Assembly: GCA_022790685.1 (NCBI GenBank) | Contig: JAAVXQ010000062.1 | Location: forward strand, 1-9,175 | Length of the DNA: 9,175 nucleotides | Origin: Clostridia bacterium | GTDB lineage: Bacteria; Bacillota; Clostridia; TANB77; CAG-508 | Reading direction: 5' to 3' | Shown here: positions 6,444 through 9,175 of the stretch, in pieces | Numbering within the stretch: the first letter of the stretch is position 1 | Layout: each line of letters starts with the position of its first letter | Program-made: the position numbers and the translations under genes | Notes under the pieces: model-generated | What the model was told of the DNA's origin: nothing | Databases searched by the model: none | The model's input: only the letters and a program-made list of their open reading frames with translations

Positions 6444-6968
6444 ATGAAAAAAATAACTATTGAAATGGCTTGTTCTATTAATGGTTTGATTGCTACTGAA
6501 GATGGAGGAGAAGACTTTTTATCATATAGAGGCTGGGAAATAATGATAGAATTATTAAAAGAATATGATGTGCTTATATGGGGCAGAAAGACTTGGGATA
6601 ATATATTATCTTGGGGAGAAGAATATCTGAAAGACTTAAAAGATATAAATATAATAATTCTTAGTAGTAAAAATACTCAAAGAAAAGAATTTCCAAATGT
6701 TATATATTGCAATTCTATAGCTCATTGTTTAGAAGTTTGTGAAGATAGAAAGTTTGAAAAATTATTTATTTCTGGTGGTGCTAAAGTAAATAATGAATTT
6801 ATGGAAAAAGGAATAGTAGACAGCATAATTTTAAATTATAATCCATTTGTTTTAAATAAGGGAATACCATTATTTACAGGAAGTTATTTTGAAAATAAAT
6901 TGAAACTAGATAAAGTTATTAAAGAAAAAGAAGATATTGTACAAATACACTATAATATAGAAAAATAA
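6444..6968 (+). CDS. RibD C-terminal/dihydrofolate-reductase-family reductase
   Basis: A 174-residue stand-alone reductase of the RibD-C/DHFR superfamily, predicted to use NADPH. Diagnostic parts are the first strand and loop EMACSINGLIATEDG (7-21), VLIWGRKTWD (43-52) for cofactor binding, the Gly-rich FISGGAKVNNEFME (108-121) and the IPLF motif (141-144). The deaminase domain of bifunctional RibD is absent, so this is not a riboflavin RibD, and such orphan reductases are usually labelled only dihydrofolate reductase family. True folate reductase activity is doubtful; a pterin, pyrimidine or other heterocycle is possible. An AAAGGGG site six bases before the ATG supports the start. The presence of a reductase among Nudix and phosphatase enzymes is reminiscent of pterin/flavin chemistry, but that is inference. 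Confidence 0.82.
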   Translation: MKKITIEMACSINGLIATEDGGEDFLSYRGWEIMIELLKEYDVLIWGRKTWDNILSWGEEYLKDLKDINIIILSSKNTQRKEFPNVIYCNSIAHCLEVCEDRKFEKLFISGGAKVNNEFMEKGIVDSIILNYNPFVLNKGIPLFTGSYFENKLKLDKVIKEKEDIVQIHYNIEK

Positions 6969-6988
6969 AATAATAGGAGAAAATATTT

Positions 6989-7790
6989 ATGGAGCAGATA
7001 ATAATGCTAGGAGCAGGACATGGAGGAACCTTGGATTTATATAATACTTGTTTTGATATAAGAAATGATATAGGAGATTTTTTAGTAGATACAGGAGGAA
7101 GCATTGAAATTGTAAGAAGGCTAAAAAATATTAATATAGATATAAAAGCGCTTAAACATATTTTTATTTCTCATAGTCATACAGATCATATATTAGGATT
7201 AATATGGTATTTTAAGAGAATAGGAAGATTAGCAGTAAATGGAGAAATGTCAGAAAAAATAAATATTTATTGCAATGATGTGGTGCATACTGCAATAATT
7301 CGGAGTATCTAATTATATTCTGCCAGAAAAACTTATAAAAGGAGTTTTAAGTATTGTAGATTTTCATATTTTAAAAGATAATGAACAAATTGAAATCAAT
7401 GGAATAAATTATACTTTTTTTGATATTAATGCAAGAGGAACAAAGCAATTTGGATTTGAAACTATATTGAATGGGAAAAGGCTAATATTTTTAGGTGATG
7501 AAACCTTAAAACCTAGTTTGCAAGCAAGAGTAGAACATGCTGATTATGTTATGCATGAAGCCTTTTGTTTAGATTCAGAAGAGAAAATTTTTCATGCTTA
7601 TGAAAAAAATCATTCGACAGTAAAAACAGCTAGTAGACTTATGAATGATTTGGGTGTTAAAAATTTAATATTATATCATACAGAAGATTCACATGGAGAA
7701 AAAAGAAAAGAGCTTTATGTAAAAGAAGGTAAAGAATATTTTAAAGGTAATGTTTATGTACCAGATGAACTTGAGATATTAGAAATATAA
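6989..7790 (+). pseudogene. MBL-fold metallo-hydrolase, interrupted by a one-base frameshift
   Basis: A metallo-beta-lactamase-fold hydrolase resembling ribonuclease Z-like proteins. The start has a TAGGAGA site (6974-6980). The first frame gives the GAGHGG and DLYNTCF region, GDFLVDTGGS (29-38) and the zinc motif HSHTDH (62-67), then stops at 7310-7312. The +1 frame is open from 7299 to the stop at 7788-7790 and carries the rest of the domain: FLGDETL (Asp codon 7497-7499), VMHEAF, HAYEKNHST and ILYHTEDSH (His codon 7677-7679). Removing one base near 7301 joins the frames into about 266 residues with no visible gap. The TTG at 7467 that opens the second frame lies mid-domain and is not a real start. 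The gene may be newly inactivated, a sequencing error, or read through by frameshifting; there is no homopolymer at the site. Confidence 0.83.
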
Positions 7791-7808
7791 TTTAAGGAGG
7801 AAAAATAA

Positions 7809-8255
7809 ATGGTTGTTATAGCAGGAACACTAGTAGTTAGAGATAATAAGGTACTTATGGTAAAAGAAGCAAAAAAGAAATGTTATGGACAGTGGAACTT
7901 TCCAGCCGGACATGTTGATGAACCAGAAAAAATAACAGCTGCAGCAATTAGAGAAACTTTTGAAGAAACTGGATGCAAAGTTAAACTTACAGGTGTATTA
8001 CCAATATCTATGGTAGATGGGAAAGAGGGAGTAAGGTTAATGGTAAAATTTACAGCAGACCTTATAGAAGAAAATATAAAATTTGATCCAGAAGAAATAT
8101 TAGATGTAAAATGGATTGATATTGAAGAGATAAAAAATATGTCCAAAGATGAGTTAAGAGCATGGGATGTAAATAAAAGACATCTAGAAGATTTTGAAAA
8201 TAATAAGATTTATCCATTAGAACTTTTTAATGATACAGAATATATAAGAAATTAA
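7809..8255 (+). CDS. MutT-like Nudix hydrolase
   Basis: A 148-residue Nudix hydrolase of the compact MutT type with a fully canonical box: G34, five residues, E40, seven residues, R48-E49, then E52-E53 and G55 (GHVDEPEKITAAAIRE followed by TFEETG). It starts directly with the first beta strand (VVIAGTLVVRDNKVLMVKE) and has WNFPAGHVD before the box. It is expected to hydrolyse a nucleoside triphosphate or NDP-X with Mg2+. Of the four Nudix proteins here it is the one whose catalytic residues leave least doubt. The strong AAGGAGG site (7794-7800) sits in the short gap after the MBL gene, so it can be translated despite the frameshift upstream. The substrate cannot be assigned from sequence. Confidence 0.9.
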   Translation: MVVIAGTLVVRDNKVLMVKEAKKKCYGQWNFPAGHVDEPEKITAAAIRETFEETGCKVKLTGVLPISMVDGKEGVRLMVKFTADLIEENIKFDPEEILDVKWIDIEEIKNMSKDELRAWDVNKRHLEDFENNKIYPLELFNDTEYIRN

Positions 8256-8297
8256 TAAAAAGTGTTATTAAAATAAGATTGATATAGGAGAGCCTTT

Positions 8298-8738
8298 ATG
8301 AGTAATATTAAAGTGGATTATGCAGATAAAAAACATAAAGAATTTATAATACATGCTAATAAAGTAATAAATAATGTAAATGATACACAGCAAACTAATG
8401 GATTAGAAGCAAACTTGGATAGAGATTATTTTTGTGATAAGCCCAAATTTAAATGTTTGGTAGCAGAAGTAGAGGGTAAAGCAGTGGGAATGCTTCTATA
8501 TTCATATTTTTATTGGGCAAATGATGGAGAAGTACTTTGGATTTCTCAAATGTTTGTAGAAGAAGAATATAGAAAATATGGCGTATTTTTTAAACTAATA
8601 GAAAAATTAAGAGAAGAAAATAAAGATATAAAAATAGTTTCTTGTGCTACAGGTGATGAAAACAAAAGAATGCAAAAAATATTAAAATATTATGGTGCAC
8701 ATGAAATAAATCTTAAATTTTATTATAAAAAAGTCTAA
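8298..8738 (+). CDS. GNAT-family N-acetyltransferase
   Basis: A 146-residue GNAT-fold acetyltransferase, which would move an acetyl group from acetyl-CoA to an amine. The central strand and loop run from LVAEVEGKAVGMLLYS (54-69) to WISQMFVEEEYRKYGVFFKLIEKL (81-104); the acetyl-CoA pyrophosphate loop is R92-K-Y-G95-V-F97, where the usual last Gly/Ala of R/QxxGxG/A is Phe. Motif B is ENKRMQKILKYYGAHEINLKFYYKK (121-145), with the usual Asn and Tyr-Gly positions. The AGGAG site at 8286-8290 supports the start. The family is too broad to name a substrate; small amines, antibiotics and protein N-termini are all known substrates of relatives. It lies between two Nudix genes. Confidence 0.83.
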   Translation: MSNIKVDYADKKHKEFIIHANKVINNVNDTQQTNGLEANLDRDYFCDKPKFKCLVAEVEGKAVGMLLYSYFYWANDGEVLWISQMFVEEEYRKYGVFFKLIEKLREENKDIKIVSCATGDENKRMQKILKYYGAHEINLKFYYKKV

Positions 8739-8836
8739 ATTTTAAAAATATTAGAATATGGATGAATTCTTGTAAAATAATTTGAAAATAGAAATGAAAT
8801 TAGAAAATATAGTTAGTATGAAGGGAAATAAATATA

Positions 8837-9175
8837 ATGAAAATAGGAAAAGATTATATAGGAGTTGGTGTAGGTGCATTTATCTTAAATGATAATAATG
8901 AAGTATTATTACAAAAAAGAGCAGTTCCAGCAGAAAAAGATCATTGGTGTATACCTGGAGGAAGATTAGAATTGTTTGAAACATTAGAAAATGCAGTTAT
9001 TAGAGAAACAAAAGAAGAAACAGATTTAGATATTGAAGTGCTAAAAATTATGGGAGTTTGTAATCATATTATAAAAGAAGAGGAAGCTCATTGGGTAGCA
9101 ACAAGTTATTTGTGTAAGATAAAAAATGGAGAACCTAAAATTATGGAACCAGACAAAGCATCAGATATGAAATGG
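8837..9175 (+). CDS. NUDT15-like Nudix hydrolase, truncated by the window end
   Basis: The first 113 residues of a Nudix hydrolase; the frame is open at the window edge, so the C-terminus is missing. GVGVGAFILNDNNEVLLQKR (9-28) and WCIPGGRLELFE (37-48) resemble NUDT15/MTH2-type nucleoside triphosphate diphosphatases. The box is G42, five residues, E48, seven residues, R56-E57, then E60-E61; the last Gly is Asp (D63). HWVATSYLCKI (84-94) and EPDKASDMKW (104-113) continue the typical fold. Predicted activity is hydrolysis of a (modified) NTP to NMP and PPi, which links it logically to the pyrophosphatase at the other end. An AAGGGA site lies ten bases before the ATG. The 98-base gap before it is the longest in the window and could hold a promoter, but none is convincing. 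Confidence 0.85.
   Translation, partial: MKIGKDYIGVGVGAFILNDNNEVLLQKRAVPAEKDHWCIPGGRLELFETLENAVIRETKEETDLDIEVLKIMGVCNHIIKEEEAHWVATSYLCKIKNGEPKIMEPDKASDMKW

Noticed and set aside
7467..7790. Independent 107-residue gene starting at TTG 7467
   Set aside because: It begins in the middle of the MBL fold without a binding site, and the frame continues upstream to 7299 with plausible MBL sequence, so it is the tail of the frameshifted gene.
8739..8836. Possible promoter (TTGAAA 8782-8787, TATAGT 8808-8813) in the 98-base gap
   Set aside because: The spacing is about 20 bases, outside the usual 16-18, and A/T hexamers of this kind are common here. The gap also has no clear terminator.
18..9175. 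Integron-like cassette array
   Set aside because: Many small, separate enzyme genes on one strand suggest it, but most gaps are too short for attC sites, I see no shared inverted repeats between genes, and no integrase is present.
18..9175. CRISPR array, tRNA, rRNA, insertion sequence or riboswitch
   Set aside because: No direct repeats with spacers, no cloverleaf-like sequence, no transposase and no non-coding stretch longer than about 100 bases were found.

Overview
The window comes from a very AT-rich, low-GC Gram-positive genome, most likely a Clostridium or close relative. The signs are near-exclusive use of A/T-ending codons (AGA for Arg, ATA/ATT for Ile, AAA for Lys), strong AGGAGG-type ribosome binding sites before almost every gene, and protein variants I associate with clostridial genomes. 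Genus assignment is inference; no marker gene is present.

All 15 genes lie on the + strand, packed head to tail with gaps from 1 to about 98 bases. I see no convincing rho-independent terminator between them, so the window looks like the inside of one long operon or a chain of small ones that runs past both ends. In order: minimal inorganic pyrophosphatase-like protein (18-347); D-2-hydroxyacid dehydrogenase (395-1330); short-chain dehydrogenase (1337-2080); RBBP9/YdeN-like serine hydrolase (2095-2649); HD phosphohydrolase (2730-3296); histidine-phosphatase-family protein (3337-3879); Nudix hydrolase (3896-4417); Nudix hydrolase with a long N-terminal region (4463-5203); second RBBP9-like hydrolase (5221-5787); second HD protein (5789-6418); RibD-C/dihydrofolate-reductase-family protein (6444-6968); MBL-fold hydrolase broken by a one-base frameshift (6989-7790); MutT-like Nudix hydrolase (7809-8255); GNAT acetyltransferase (8298-8738); and a NUDT15-like Nudix hydrolase cut by the window end (8837-9175).

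The content is unusual. Four Nudix enzymes, two HD proteins, a histidine phosphatase and a pyrophosphatase sit together with two small serine hydrolases and three NAD(P)-type oxidoreductases. No transporter, regulator, transposase, integrase or RNA gene is visible. On paper the phosphate-cleaving enzymes could form a cascade (Nudix: nucleotide or NDP-X to monophosphate; pyrophosphatase: PPi to Pi; HD or histidine phosphatase: monophosphate to nucleoside or alcohol). This would suit nucleotide-pool sanitation, or tailoring of a nucleotide-derived small molecule; both are hypotheses. Several members depart from family consensus at key positions (SDR Lys to Glu, 2-hydroxyacid dehydrogenase Glu displaced, phosphatase RHG Arg missing, MBL frameshift). 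The locus may therefore be partly decaying, or the enzymes may be specialised variants.
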